Below, one piece after another: positions 25,528 through 35,300 of a stretch of 64,000 bases of DNA. The stretch's first letter is position 1, and each line of letters begins with the position of its first letter. This stretch comes from Acidobacteriota bacterium. Its GTDB lineage: Bacteria > Acidobacteriota > Terriglobia > Acidiferrales > UBA7541. The stretch is taken from assembly GCA_013289585.1 (NCBI GenBank), contig JABCZR010000014.1, forward strand, positions 62,001-126,000, in the 5' to 3' direction. Both the position numbers and the translations under genes were made by a program. Below the pieces are notes generated by a model. It worked only from the letters and a program-made list of their open reading frames with translations, made no database searches and was not told where the DNA came from.

Positions 25528-28500
25528 CTAGAATCGGAAGCGCGCTTGCATCGTGACGCGCCGCATGCTGCCCGCCGCAGTAATTTCGCCAAATGTCGAA
25601 GAGTTCACCACCGTGTTGATGGAGGTGAAGTGCACGTTGTTAAAAACATTGTTGGCGGTGAGGCGCAGATCGAGCGTGCGAGATTCCTTGATGGCGATCG
25701 TCCTGTTGATGGTCATGTCGAAGGTGACCTGGCCCGGCCCCTCGATAATATTTCGTCCTGCGTCGCCGTATTGTGTGGGACTTCCGGGGGGGCAGTTCAC
25801 GTTGGGATTGCAAAATGCGGCGGTATTGAACCATTCGCGGGTGCTCGGGTCGCTCACGGCGATTGGCTGGCCGCCGATGAGGTTTGCGCGTAGAGAGCCG
25901 CTGACGCCGCGGCTGATGTCCACGCCGCCGCCGAGGACGCGCGGCGTAAAGTAGATTCCCGAAGCGATGGTAAAGTCGCCGCTCCACTGCCAGCCGCCCA
26001 GGATGTGACTCGCTGCGCCTTTTTGCGCGAAGCGGCGGTTTTCTCCGAACGGCAAATCATAAATCCAGTTACCGGTAAATCTTTGCGTCTGATCGAAGCT
26101 GGAGAGGCCGCGGTCATTGGAAATGTCAAAAGGGTTCTGCGCGACGACGACGGCGCCTCCGCCGATGGAGGCGGCATCGTCGAGCGATTTGGAAAACACA
26201 TATTGCGCGCCGAGGCCGAGGCCTTTGGCCATACGCTTACGCACGCGAACCGAAGCGGCATTCAGACTGGAATTTCCCTCGGATGATTCGTAAATGAAGG
26301 GTTGATTGCCGGTGGGAACCAGCGCGCGCTCGGTATCGAGGCGGGTTCCTTTTGCTCCGTTATAGCCGACGTTCAACATGATGCCATGGGGAAACTCGCG
26401 CTGGATATCGAGATTCCAGACTTGAACGTAGCCGAGACGATAGTTGGGATCGATGGCAAAGTTGTTGGTCACCGTGCTCGCAGCGGCGGCAGGGAAGCCG
26501 TTCGCGAGGGTAAGCGGGCTGCCGCCGACAAGTCCGCTTACGTTTGTGGCATTCGTGGTTGCTTCCGCGAAGGGCGGCTGAAAGGCAAAGTTTTGGATGA
26601 CGATTCCGTACTGCGCGAGGTTGTAGTTGATTCCATATCCAGCCCTGACAACTGTTAGCTTCTGCGGCTTCCAGGCGATGCCGACGCGTGGCGCAAAATT
26701 GTTGCGGTCGGGCTTTACGAGAGACTGGATGGAAGAAAATAAAAACGGACCAGAGGCGGGAGGCACGGGGGCTCCTACGGGCACAACAGGCTGCGCGCTG
26801 GTGAAGCCGGGCGAGACATCAAGATTGCTGATGCGATCGCCAGCTTCGGTGTACGGGCCGTTGTACTCGTAGCGCAGGCCAAGATTGAAGGAGAGATTGG
26901 GGCGGAATCTCCAATCGTCCTGGACGAAGAAGTCGTAGGCGTTAGAGCGAAAGTTATAAGAGCTAGCCCCGAATTGCAGGGAAGTCTGCTGCGGGAAGCC
27001 GAGCAGGAAATCGGCAAAGTCGAGCCCCGTGTCCTTCAGCGGATTTCCGTTGGCGTCGTAGGCTGAAGTTGCGAACCCGGTGAAAACAAAACTACCCTCG
27101 GCATTTCGCGAAGCGTGAAAACTTTGAAGGATGCGCCGATAGTCGCCACCGAATCGTAAGTTGTGCTTTCCACGATTCCAGGAAACGGTGTCGGAGAGGG
27201 TGTAGGTCTGGTCGAGTTCACGGCGCGTCATGGGGTCGTTCAGACCACCAAAAGAGGTGAAGCTGATTCCCGGCAATCCCCAGTCAAAGGGGTCGTTCGA
27301 AATGCCGCCAATGCCTGCACCGCCCGGACCAGCTACATCTTGCACGTTCGAATAGAGGTTGGTCGTGGAGACGTGATTGTGGTTGTAGTTAAAACGCAGA
27401 ATATTTGTGGCGCGGCCTTTGCCATAAGTCCAGCCAGCGGAGGCGTTCAGCCCTTGCGTGGACGTGCCCCCGTTCAGTGAAGGAAACGGATTGACGATGG
27501 AGCTCGAACTTCGCGACCAGTTCAGGCCAAAGTTAATGTTGTTCTGCGAACGACGCCGTCCACCCCCACCTCCACCGCCTCCACCACCGCCGAACGGGCC
27601 CGCGCCGGGAGGGCTAGCGGGGCCGAAATTGTGAATCAGGCGCACAATGGCGGTGTCGGAATTACTATCCCCCGTGGTGATGTAGTGGAAGTTTTGCCCC
27701 AAGGTATTGGGAGGAATGTTCGGCAGCGGGATGAACTTCAGAAGGTAAGCGGAAGAAGAGCTTATCAAAGTTGGATCGAGGACATTCGAAACGCCATTGA
27801 ATTGATATGGCTGACCAGTTTGTGGATTGAAGAGTGCCACAGGCGTACCGTCATTGTAGGTCGCGCCACGAAAATCTCCGCCGCGCTCCGGTATGGTTGG
27901 CACGGTGGAGAATGCATCATAGGGAGTGCTACCGCGCGATCCGTTCCAGCCCAGGAAAAAGAACCACTTGTTGCCGCCATTGAAAATCTTCGGGATGTTC
28001 AGCGGCCCGCCAACGTTGGCGCCAAAGCGCAACTGGTTGTAACTCTCTTTCGCAGAGGGGAGTCCCGAAAGGGAGAATGGCCGGGCATCCAAGCCGGAAT
28101 TGTCGTCAGAGAAATAGAGCACGCCGTGTGGTTGATTGATATTGAATCCGCGACCCATTCTGCCGATGGCGATGGTGCCGCCTCCCGGGCCGCCAAAACC
28201 CTGGCCGCCACCGAAACCTCCGCCGCCTTCTCTTTGCGCGCGTTCTCGAAATTCCTGGATGCGGTCTTGCAATTCCTCGGGGCTCCCACCACCGAAATCC
28301 TGGGTTCGCCCCTGCGTTCCGCTGATGCTCACGGATTCGGTAGGTCCCTCAGCTCCCGCGCCGTTCAGAGGGAGGCTGGAGAGATCGCTGCCTTGTCCGC
28401 CGCTCGCGGCACCCGCGCCTCCGAAGCCCGAGCTTCCGCCCGCCAGAGACGAAAGTGCGCTGTCGACCGCCAGGCTTTGAAAGCCTCGACCTGCGGCGGC

Positions 28501-28929
28501 GATGGCAGCGTTGTTATTGTTGGATTGCTCTTGCTGGCGAGAGGCGAGAATCAATTCCGAATCCACGTTCGCGGAGGGAGTCTCCGGATTCAAAACGACT
28601 TCCTTGGTGAACAGGGCAAAGCCCATGAACTCGACGCGCACGACGTACCTGCCGCGAGGAATGCCGGACAGACTGAACTTACCGTCGAGAGTGGTAGCTG
28701 TAGTGAATTTTTTTCCTGTCAACGAGTTTGCCGCGGTGACGGTGGCGCCGGGCAGAGGAGTCTTACCGCTGCGGGCCAGTCCAGTGATTTCGTAGGTCGG
28801 GTTAGCGGCGGAAGCTGGTGCAGATTGCTGCGGCGGAACAGGGGGCGCGACATCCTGTGCGCGAGGGCTCGGGGCCGTGAGAATCGCGATAGAAGCGAGG
28901 ATGAGGATGCCGCGAGCAAACGACTTCAA
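25528..28929 (-). CDS. Oar-like TonB-dependent receptor
   Basis: 1133-aa outer-membrane protein. A signal peptide (1-24) is followed by a carboxypeptidase-regulatory-like domain (about 47-125) and a Gly/Ser-rich region with glycine runs. Plug and beta-barrel segments follow (LRFNYNHNH, LRFGGDYR, FNLGLRYEYNGPY), ending with the aromatic MQARFRF. An 11-glycine run occurs near residue 450. The start is TTG 28929 with GGAG 8 nt upstream; the nearby ATG is out of frame. It lies between the DUF5666 gene (21 nt upstream) and the VWFA gene (9 nt downstream). The imported substrate is unknown. Confidence 0.9.
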   Translation of the reverse strand: MKSFARGILILASIAILTAPSPRAQDVAPPVPPQQSAPASAANPTYEITGLARSGKTPLPGATVTAANSLTGKKFTTATTLDGKFSLSGIPRGRYVVRVEFMGFALFTKEVVLNPETPSANVDSELILASRQQEQSNNNNAAIAAAGRGFQSLAVDSALSSLAGGSSGFGGAGAASGGQGSDLSSLPLNGAGAEGPTESVSISGTQGRTQDFGGGSPEELQDRIQEFRERAQREGGGGFGGGQGFGGPGGGTIAIGRMGRGFNINQPHGVLYFSDDNSGLDARPFSLSGLPSAKESYNQLRFGANVGGPLNIPKIFNGGNKWFFFLGWNGSRGSTPYDAFSTVPTIPERGGDFRGATYNDGTPVALFNPQTGQPYQFNGVSNVLDPTLISSSSAYLLKFIPLPNIPPNTLGQNFHYITTGDSNSDTAIVRLIHNFGPASPPGAGPFGGGGGGGGGGGRRRSQNNINFGLNWSRSSSSIVNPFPSLNGGTSTQGLNASAGWTYGKGRATNILRFNYNHNHVSTTNLYSNVQDVAGPGGAGIGGISNDPFDWGLPGISFTSFGGLNDPMTRRELDQTYTLSDTVSWNRGKHNLRFGGDYRRILQSFHASRNAEGSFVFTGFATSAYDANGNPLKDTGLDFADFLLGFPQQTSLQFGASSYNFRSNAYDFFVQDDWRFRPNLSFNLGLRYEYNGPYTEAGDRISNLDVSPGFTSAQPVVPVGAPVPPASGPFLFSSIQSLVKPDRNNFAPRVGIAWKPQKLTVVRAGYGINYNLAQYGIVIQNFAFQPPFAEATTNATNVSGLVGGSPLTLANGFPAAAASTVTNNFAIDPNYRLGYVQVWNLDIQREFPHGIMLNVGYNGAKGTRLDTERALVPTGNQPFIYESSEGNSSLNAASVRVRKRMAKGLGLGAQYVFSKSLDDAASIGGGAVVVAQNPFDISNDRGLSSFDQTQRFTGNWIYDLPFGENRRFAQKGAASHILGGWQWSGDFTIASGIYFTPRVLGGGVDISRGVSGSLRANLIGGQPIAVSDPSTREWFNTAAFCNPNVNCPPGSPTQYGDAGRNIIEGPGQVTFDMTINRTIAIKESRTLDLRLTANNVFNNVHFTSINTVVNSSTFGEITAAGSMRRVTMQARFRF

Positions 28930-28950
28930 GACTGGGGCTCCATAATCTAA

Positions 28951-29724
28951 CTACGGCTGCGGAGGATTCTGTTTGGGTGTGGAGGCAGGCGCGCCGCCAG
29001 CGGGTGGGGTCCTTGAGGCAGCCATGTCCAGCATCCGTTTCCACTGTTCGGGCGAGACGACGATCACATTTTTCGGCACAAACATGTTGTTCTGCAAAGC
29101 GCCGCGCACCACGACATGGTCGCCTAGTTGTATATCAGCCATCGTAATGCTTTCGCGGCCTTTGTGGAGCGAAGTATCTTCGTTGAGTTCCAGCGTCTGG
29201 GTCACGTTGTCCGGCCGCAAGACAGTGAGCTTTGGCGCATCAATTGATTTTACCTCGCCGGCAACAAAATCCTTTCCCATCTCTCCGAAGCCAGCACCGC
29301 CCCCGCCCCCGGGCCCTCTGCCTCCGCCCTCTGGTCCGCCTGCGGCGCGCGCGCCGATCATTTGAGCCGTGACACTGTGATCGGCAGCTTCGTCTCCGCG
29401 CACAAAGACGATGTCGCCAACCTTGAAGTCAGCGAGCGTCGCGGTTTGCCGGTCCTTGCGGAACTCCGTTTTGTCAGTGATTCGAACAGTGACGGTGGTT
29501 CCGTCAGGGATAGCTAGTTGCATGGCACCGTTGCTGAGCGCGGTGATTTTCCCAAATAGGGGCCGGCCCTGTCCGTCATTTGGCCGCGACCTCTGACCAG
29601 AGCTGGGTGGAGATCCCTGGTCTTGGGCGGGAGAGGAGTTCACTGAGGCTTGCGACCTGAAGGCGGTCGTGCTCAGGAGACACACAAAGGTTAGGAGAAT
29701 CATTGGTTTTCTTTGGATGATCAT
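28951..29724 (-). CDS. Exported protein with two DUF5666-like domains
   Basis: 257 aa. A signal peptide (about 1-26) precedes two similar OB-like modules: LFGKITALSNGAMQLAIPDG...LADFKVGDIVFVRGD and VAGEVKSIDAPKLTVLRPDN...MADIQLGDHVVVRG. These match the DUF5666 pattern of a short beta-barrel ending in a GD-V-RG strand. A Gly-rich linker separates them and the C-terminus is Pro-rich. Family function is unknown. The GGGGGA before ATG 29724 supports that start, although ATG 29703 is also in frame. It opens the operon with the receptor and VWFA genes. Confidence 0.82.
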   Translation of the reverse strand: MIIQRKPMILLTFVCLLSTTAFRSQASVNSSPAQDQGSPPSSGQRSRPNDGQGRPLFGKITALSNGAMQLAIPDGTTVTVRITDKTEFRKDRQTATLADFKVGDIVFVRGDEAADHSVTAQMIGARAAGGPEGGGRGPGGGGGAGFGEMGKDFVAGEVKSIDAPKLTVLRPDNVTQTLELNEDTSLHKGRESITMADIQLGDHVVVRGALQNNMFVPKNVIVVSPEQWKRMLDMAASRTPPAGGAPASTPKQNPPQP

Positions 29725-29922
29725 GGCGTTCCCCCCGCTAAAACCCTTCTGTTAGATAAAGATGCGGCCGGATGGGGAAAGAGACGGCGTCCGGGCCTAC
29801 AGAATCTGCCCCCATCCCTAATTCCCCGCTTCGTGGCTGCAAAGTTCCCGTAGAGGGAGCCGTTTCGCCGCAGGATCGAAAGCGCAAATGCAGAACCATG
29901 ATTCGACGGCGTGGCGCATCTA

Positions 29923-29950
29923 TTGACTTGCGTTGCATTCCTTGTATACG
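29923..29950 (+). promoter_or_regulatory. Sigma-70-like promoter for the crotonase-fold/MFS pair
   Basis: TTGACT (29923-29928) and TATACG (29945-29950) with a 16-bp spacer. The expected start point is near 29957, about 2 nt before the ATG at 29959, predicting an almost leaderless message. This fits the poor ribosome-binding site seen there. Confidence 0.5.
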
Positions 29951-29958
29951 GTGGCGGC

Positions 29959-30717
29959 ATGTCACCCAAGAAAACAGTCGACACATCCGGAGACGTTGCA
30001 TTGGTTGGGATGGCGATTGAGCGCGCCGGGGATGTCCTGAACTTCACGCTGGACAACACTGAGTACGGGAATGAAGTCACCGGGGAAATGTTCGACGCCA
30101 TGCTGGAAGTGCTTCGGGCGGAAGCCGCTCGACCAAGTGCCAGGGTGCTGCGAATTCGGGCGCGCGGCAAAGTTTTCTGTACCGGACGTGAGCGGGCAGG
30201 GCGAGACGTGGAAGCGATTCGCCGCGAAGCGGCGCGCGTCATGGAGCTAAAGCGAGTGCTGCGAGGGTCCCCGCTAGTCAGTGTTGCGGAGGTCCAAGGC
30301 GATGCGTTTGGATTCGGGTTCGGCCTTGCGATTGTGTGCGATTTCGTTCTTGTGGCGGAGAACGCGGCTTTGGGATTTCCGGAGATGCGCTCCGGGTTGC
30401 CACCCGCGGTGATCATGGCCTACCTGGGAGAGTACACTTTGCCGCGGTTCGCGTTTCCGATGGTGCTCCTCGGAGATCCCATCGCGCCGGAGCGAGCTTT
30501 GCAAATTGGACTTGTATCGCAGGTTGTGACCGCCAAGCGCCTCGCGGGAGAAGGGGACGCGCTCGTAAAACGCATACTGGACCTGGATCCGGAGGCAGCG
30601 CGGCGGTGCAAGGAGTTTTTCCAGACTGCTCAGCAAAACTCTTTCGATCAGAACTGCCGGCTGGCCGTGGAAGCGTTGACGGTCGGCAGCCTTACCGCTC
30701 TTTCCCGGAAAAAGTGA
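29959..30717 (+). CDS. Enoyl-CoA hydratase/isomerase (crotonase) family protein
   Basis: 252-aa crotonase-fold protein. First oxyanion segment is GKVFCTGRE (70-78); the second is GDAFGFGFGLAIVCD, where the usual GGGxEL carries Glu, here replaced by Gly. The second catalytic glutamate position is kept (PEMRSG, Glu142). Loss of one of the two glutamates argues against plain hydratase activity and fits an isomerase, a lyase or a divergent role. ATG 29959 is chosen because the family fold begins shortly after. The MFS gene starts 1 nt past the stop, so the two are coupled, suggesting uptake and CoA-linked degradation of one acid. Confidence 0.83.
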   Translation: MSPKKTVDTSGDVALVGMAIERAGDVLNFTLDNTEYGNEVTGEMFDAMLEVLRAEAARPSARVLRIRARGKVFCTGRERAGRDVEAIRREAARVMELKRVLRGSPLVSVAEVQGDAFGFGFGLAIVCDFVLVAENAALGFPEMRSGLPPAVIMAYLGEYTLPRFAFPMVLLGDPIAPERALQIGLVSQVVTAKRLAGEGDALVKRILDLDPEAARRCKEFFQTAQQNSFDQNCRLAVEALTVGSLTALSRKK

Positions 30718-30718
30718 A

Positions 30719-32089
30719 TTGCCAGTGATTATCAACGCGGGCGCGCGGCTTGATCGGCTGCCGATTTCCTCGTTCCATCGCCGGATTATGTGGCTTATCG
30801 GAATCGGGATGTTCTTCGATGGCTTCGATATTTACGTGGCTGCAACGGTTCTCGGCGCGATGCTCAAGAGCGGGTTCTCCACGATGGGGCAGAACGCGCA
30901 GTTTGTGTCTGTGACGTTCATCGGAATGATGCTGGGGTCATTTCTGACGGGTTTTCTCGGCGATCGGTACGGGCGCCGATTCAGCTATCAAGCGAATCTT
31001 GCGATATTTGGACTGGCATCGCTGGCGGCGGCTTTTGCACCGTCGATCGGCGTGCTGATTTTGTTGCGATTCATCATGGGGGTGGGACTCGGGGCGGAAA
31101 ACGTGGTTGGTTATTCGACGATGACGGAGTTCATTCCGCCGCGGCTGCGCGGGAAATGGCTCGGCGGGATGTCAGTTTTTGTTGTGAGCGGCTTGCCGAT
31201 CACTGCACTGGTGGGCACGCTGGTGATCCCTAGGTTTGGCTGGCGCACGATGTTTGCGCTTGGTGGGCTGGGGGCGATGGTCGTTTGGTATTTGCGCAAG
31301 GCGCTGCCGGAATCGCCGCGGTGGCTGGAATCGATGGGGAGGACGGCTGAAGCAGAGGGCATTCTGGCAGGCATTGAGAACGAAGTCGCACTAGAGCATG
31401 GCCCACTTCCCGCGCCAATCGCTGCGCCGATCACCAACCCCTCACGGAGGCTCGGATCGCTGCTTAGTCCTCTGCTGCTGCCGCGAATGATCGTTGGGGC
31501 GGTGAGTCTGATCGTCGTCAACACACTCATTTTCGGATTCGTGACTTGGTTGCCGGCGTTCTTCGTTCAAGAGGGACGCAGCATCGCCACGTCGTTCGGA
31601 TACTCGCTGGTGATGTCCATCGGGGCGCCGATCGGCTCGGCTATCGGGGCGTTTACATCCGACCTGTGGGGTCGCAAGCCAACTATCATTGGCGCTTCCG
31701 TGGTAACAATCCTGATCGGCAGTTTTTATCCGTTCATCAAGAATCCTGTCGAGCTGTTGATTGCGGGATTCCTGCTGATGATCCCAATCTACGTTTTGGT
31801 CACCATCCTTTTCGCGATCTACATTCCGGAACTGTTTCCGACCGAGGTTCGGCTGCGAGCTTCGGGGATCTGCAACACCTTTGGGCGTGGCGCGACGATT
31901 CTCACGCCCTTTTTGGTCGTGGGTTTGTTTCGAAAGTATGGGATCGGGGGCGTCCTCAGCCTGATGATTGGGCTGCTCATAATCGAGGTAGTGGTGGTGT
32001 TGTGCTGGGGTGTTGAGCCCAAAAACCGGCGCCTTGAAGAGATGGAATCCAGGGTATCTGTTTCGCCAACCGCTCATCCTTTTGCCTAA
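30719..32089 (+). CDS. MFS transporter, aromatic acid/metabolite:H+ symporter type
   Basis: 456-aa carrier with 12 predicted helices. The first helix has FFDGFDIYV, the DGxD motif characteristic of the AAHS group that imports aromatic and other carboxylic acids. The cytoplasmic loop signature GDRYGRR follows helix 2 and DLWGRKP occurs in the second half. The start is TTG 30719 or GTG 30725, both just after the crotonase-gene stop; no strong ribosome-binding site is seen, so translation is probably coupled. The substrate is likely an organic acid handled by the crotonase-fold partner, which is inference. Confidence 0.88.
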   Translation: MPVIINAGARLDRLPISSFHRRIMWLIGIGMFFDGFDIYVAATVLGAMLKSGFSTMGQNAQFVSVTFIGMMLGSFLTGFLGDRYGRRFSYQANLAIFGLASLAAAFAPSIGVLILLRFIMGVGLGAENVVGYSTMTEFIPPRLRGKWLGGMSVFVVSGLPITALVGTLVIPRFGWRTMFALGGLGAMVVWYLRKALPESPRWLESMGRTAEAEGILAGIENEVALEHGPLPAPIAAPITNPSRRLGSLLSPLLLPRMIVGAVSLIVVNTLIFGFVTWLPAFFVQEGRSIATSFGYSLVMSIGAPIGSAIGAFTSDLWGRKPTIIGASVVTILIGSFYPFIKNPVELLIAGFLLMIPIYVLVTILFAIYIPELFPTEVRLRASGICNTFGRGATILTPFLVVGLFRKYGIGGVLSLMIGLLIIEVVVVLCWGVEPKNRRLEEMESRVSVSPTAHPFA

Positions 32090-32195
32090 GAAGAACGTAA
32101 CGATGGCGGTACTGCTTCTGGCAAAATAACCAGCTTGAGTCCGAGTTCCATGTGCCGGAGAAGTGAGGAAGAGTAGGATTTCAAAAGAGAGCTAG

Positions 32196-32206
32196 AGGTC
32201 GGACCA
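32196..32206. promoter_or_regulatory. FadR/PdhR-type operator candidate upstream of the TonB receptor
   Basis: AGGTCGGACCA, which on the minus strand reads TGGTCCGACCT, the core of FadR-type operators as known from E. coli. It lies 134 nt before the receptor ATG, nearly the same distance as the copy before the aldehyde dehydrogenase gene. Confidence 0.5.
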
Positions 32207-32278
32207 TTAGACCGCGAGGGGCGGTGGACGGTCGTAAGCCTTTATTTGTAATTTTGATGCGTGGCAGCAACGAAACAC

Positions 32279-32308
32279 TTGACAGCCAGCTTCATATGGT
32301 GGTACAGC
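32279..32308 (+). promoter_or_regulatory. Possible promoter of the TonB receptor gene
   Basis: A consensus TTGACA (32279-32284) is followed after 18 bp by TACAGC (32303-32308), a poor -10 hexamer. It lies about 32 nt before the receptor ATG. The operator candidate further upstream suggests that another promoter may also exist. Confidence 0.35.
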
Positions 32309-32339
32309 GGCTATACCTATTTTGTGGGGGGAGGTCCTC

Positions 32340-35300
32340 ATGCAGTCGAAAACGCAGGGGAAGAGCACGCTTGGGCTCGAGAATTTCGTGATAGTCGCCC
32401 GAGTTCTGGGGGCGATTTGCGCCGTAGTGCTCAGTGTCTTCGCGGCCTATGGGCAGGGCAATCTGGGAAGAATATTGGGTTTCGTCACGGACCAGACTGG
32501 CGGGAACGTGGCCAACGCGGCAGTGACCATCACGGACGTGCAAAGAGGTGTCTCCCGGAATTTGACGACGGATTCTGATGGAGCGTACATCGCTCCGGGC
32601 CTCCAGCCCGGCACATATACTGTGCGCATCGAGCTCAAAGGCTTCAAGACTTTTGAGCGGCAGAATATTCTGGTGGAAGTCGGAAAGGATGTACGAATCG
32701 ACGCCGTGCTGAATCCCGGCGCTACCACCGAAACGATAACTATCACCGAAGAGGTTCCCCTGATCGACACGACCTCCACAACTCTCGGTGGGACCATCAG
32801 CAATGAAATCATCAATGACCTGCCGCTGAACGGCCGCAATTATCAGAACCTGCTCACGCTGCGACCGGGAACGATGGTTTACCCAGGTGGCGGACCCTGG
32901 ACGCAAAGTACCAACGGAATTCGACCTGAAGACACGAGCTACATCGTCGATGGTTTGGGCAACGATGAGGCTTTCATGGGGTTGAGCGTCACGAACGCGG
33001 CGGCGGTCCTTGGGGATGCGGCGACGCTGCTGCCGATCGACGCCATTCAAGAGTTCAACACGCAGGTGAATCCGAAGGCGGAGTACGGTTGGAAGCCGGG
33101 AGCGATCACCAGTGTGGGTTTGAAATCGGGAACAAACGATATTCACGGGTCCGCGTATGCGTTTGGGCGCTCCGACTCGTTTGATGCGCGCAACTACTTC
33201 GACCCGGTAGGCACGCCAAAGACGCCGGTGGAACTGGAGCAATACGGCGGCTCCATGGGCGGGCATATTATCCGCGACAAACTTTTCTACTTCGGCGCGT
33301 ATGAGGCGCAAACGTACACGGTGGGGAATTCGTTTACGCAAAACCTTCCGACGACTGTAACGGTGACGGCCGGTCCAAACCCTCCTGGATTCGGCTGCGC
33401 TACGCTCACCACCGGCGACTGCACTATTAGCACCGTCGATGCCGCAAAAGACCTGGCTAATAAGGGGATTGCAGTAAGCCCTCTCAGCCAATACCTAACC
33501 CAATTTTATGGAGTCACGCCCAACACTTCGCAATCAAAGACCGTGGGGAGTGGTTTTCCAAATGTAAACACTTCTAGAAACGCGCTGGGAAAAGTCGACT
33601 ACCACCTCAATGACCGGCACTCGATCAGCGGTTCGTATTTCTTTGGCAACGACGGACTTCTCGGAATGGATGCGCCCAATGAGATGCGGCCGGAATTCCG
33701 GACAAGCGTTCATTCGCGCGCGCAGGCAGCGGCCGGCCACTGGGCCTGGACGCCGACTCCGCAATGGGTGAACGAACTCAGGTTTGGTTACACGCGCTAT
33801 ACGCTGTCAATCATCCCGGATAACGCAAGCACGGTATACAACATCAACACGGGAGTTACGAATCCACTCCTTGGAGGATTGCCGAACATCATCGTCAAGG
33901 GATTTTCCGAGATGGGAGGCTTTCACAACTTCCCGAAGATCGTGGGACCCGACAACGTATATGACGTCATCGATCAGGTTTCGCGGTTAATCGGCAAGCA
34001 TGCTTTCAAATTTGGCGGAGAGATTCGCGACGACAAAGTCCACCAGGGAACGTTCCGCGACGGCCGGGGGAGAATCAGATTCAATGGCGGATTGGCATTC
34101 AGTATTCCCAACCCTGCTGACCCCACTCACCCTATTAACTCGACGTCATTGGAAGACTTTCTCGCCGGCTTCCCAAGCACTGCCTCTTTGCTTGCGGGAT
34201 CTCCGGTGCGGAATTTGAACCAGTGGTTATACGCGGGATTCGTTCAGGACGATTGGCGCGTCACGAAGAGAATCACTTTGAATCTAGGATTGCGCTACGA
34301 GTACCAAGGAGTGCCGTCAGAGTCCAATAACCAGCTTGGCAACTGGGAACCCAGCGTCGGACTCGAGCAGGTTGGCAAAAACATCGGCTCGATCTACAAG
34401 GGCGATCATACTAACTTCTCTCCGCGGTTTGGCGTGGCCTGGGATGTCACCGGCAAGGGGACCACTGTCGTCAGGGCAGGGGCGAGCCTGATTTACGATC
34501 TGCTTTCCATGAGCTCGTTCCTTTCCCAACAAAATACGACCAACACAGTCACCCTCGGACTGGGCGTCATTCCCAGCGGTGCAACAATTTTTGATGCCAG
34601 CTGTCCGACCGGTTGCCCGGGTATCGGTAATATCGTTGCCAGCGGTCTTAGCCTGGGTCCCGCGCAACTCAACTGGAATGGGTCATCTGTTGGCGGAGCG
34701 CCTATCTACCCTTCCAATGCGACCGGTTTGGTACAGTGCGGCGACGGCCTCGGGAACGACCCCGGGCCTTGCAGCATCTTTGCTATGAACCGCAATTACA
34801 GAACTCCTTATGTAACCAATTGGACCCTCGGCATCCAGCACGCCTTCTCGAATAAGCTGGCGCTGGACGTGGCCTATGTCGGCAATCATGGGACGAAGCT
34901 AGCAGGTATTCAAGACTTGAACCAATCCGCAATCGGGGCGGGCTGGACGCCGGCAGCGATCGCCGCCGGCGCGGCAGATACCACTGCCGAACAGGCAGCG
35001 CGTCCGTTTACCGTCAACGGCAAGTTCCCGTACCTGCAATTCATCAACTACTACTCGAATCTGTACGACTCCAACTATAACGGCCTTCAGGCAACGTTGA
35101 CAGCACGCAACTTCCATGGCCTGGAATTCGTCCTGGGATACACCTTCTCGCATGCTTTGGACGATATGTCGTATAACTGGAATCAGTACCTTCCCAAGAA
35201 CAGCACAAACCCCGGGGCGGAATACGGAAGCAGCGATTTCGACATTCGGAATCGTTTCACGTTGTCGTTAACGTATTCGATTCCTGGAAAGAAATCGTGG

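Noticed and set aside
27631-28950. Long plus-strand open frame (439 codons) opposite the TonB receptor
   Set aside because: It is antisense to a gene with clear receptor domains, its translation resembles no protein family, and it has no ribosome-binding site. GC-rich codon use opens such shadow frames.
32292-33491. 399-codon minus-strand frame opposite the second receptor
   Set aside because: Antisense to conserved plug and regulatory domains, and of unlike composition.
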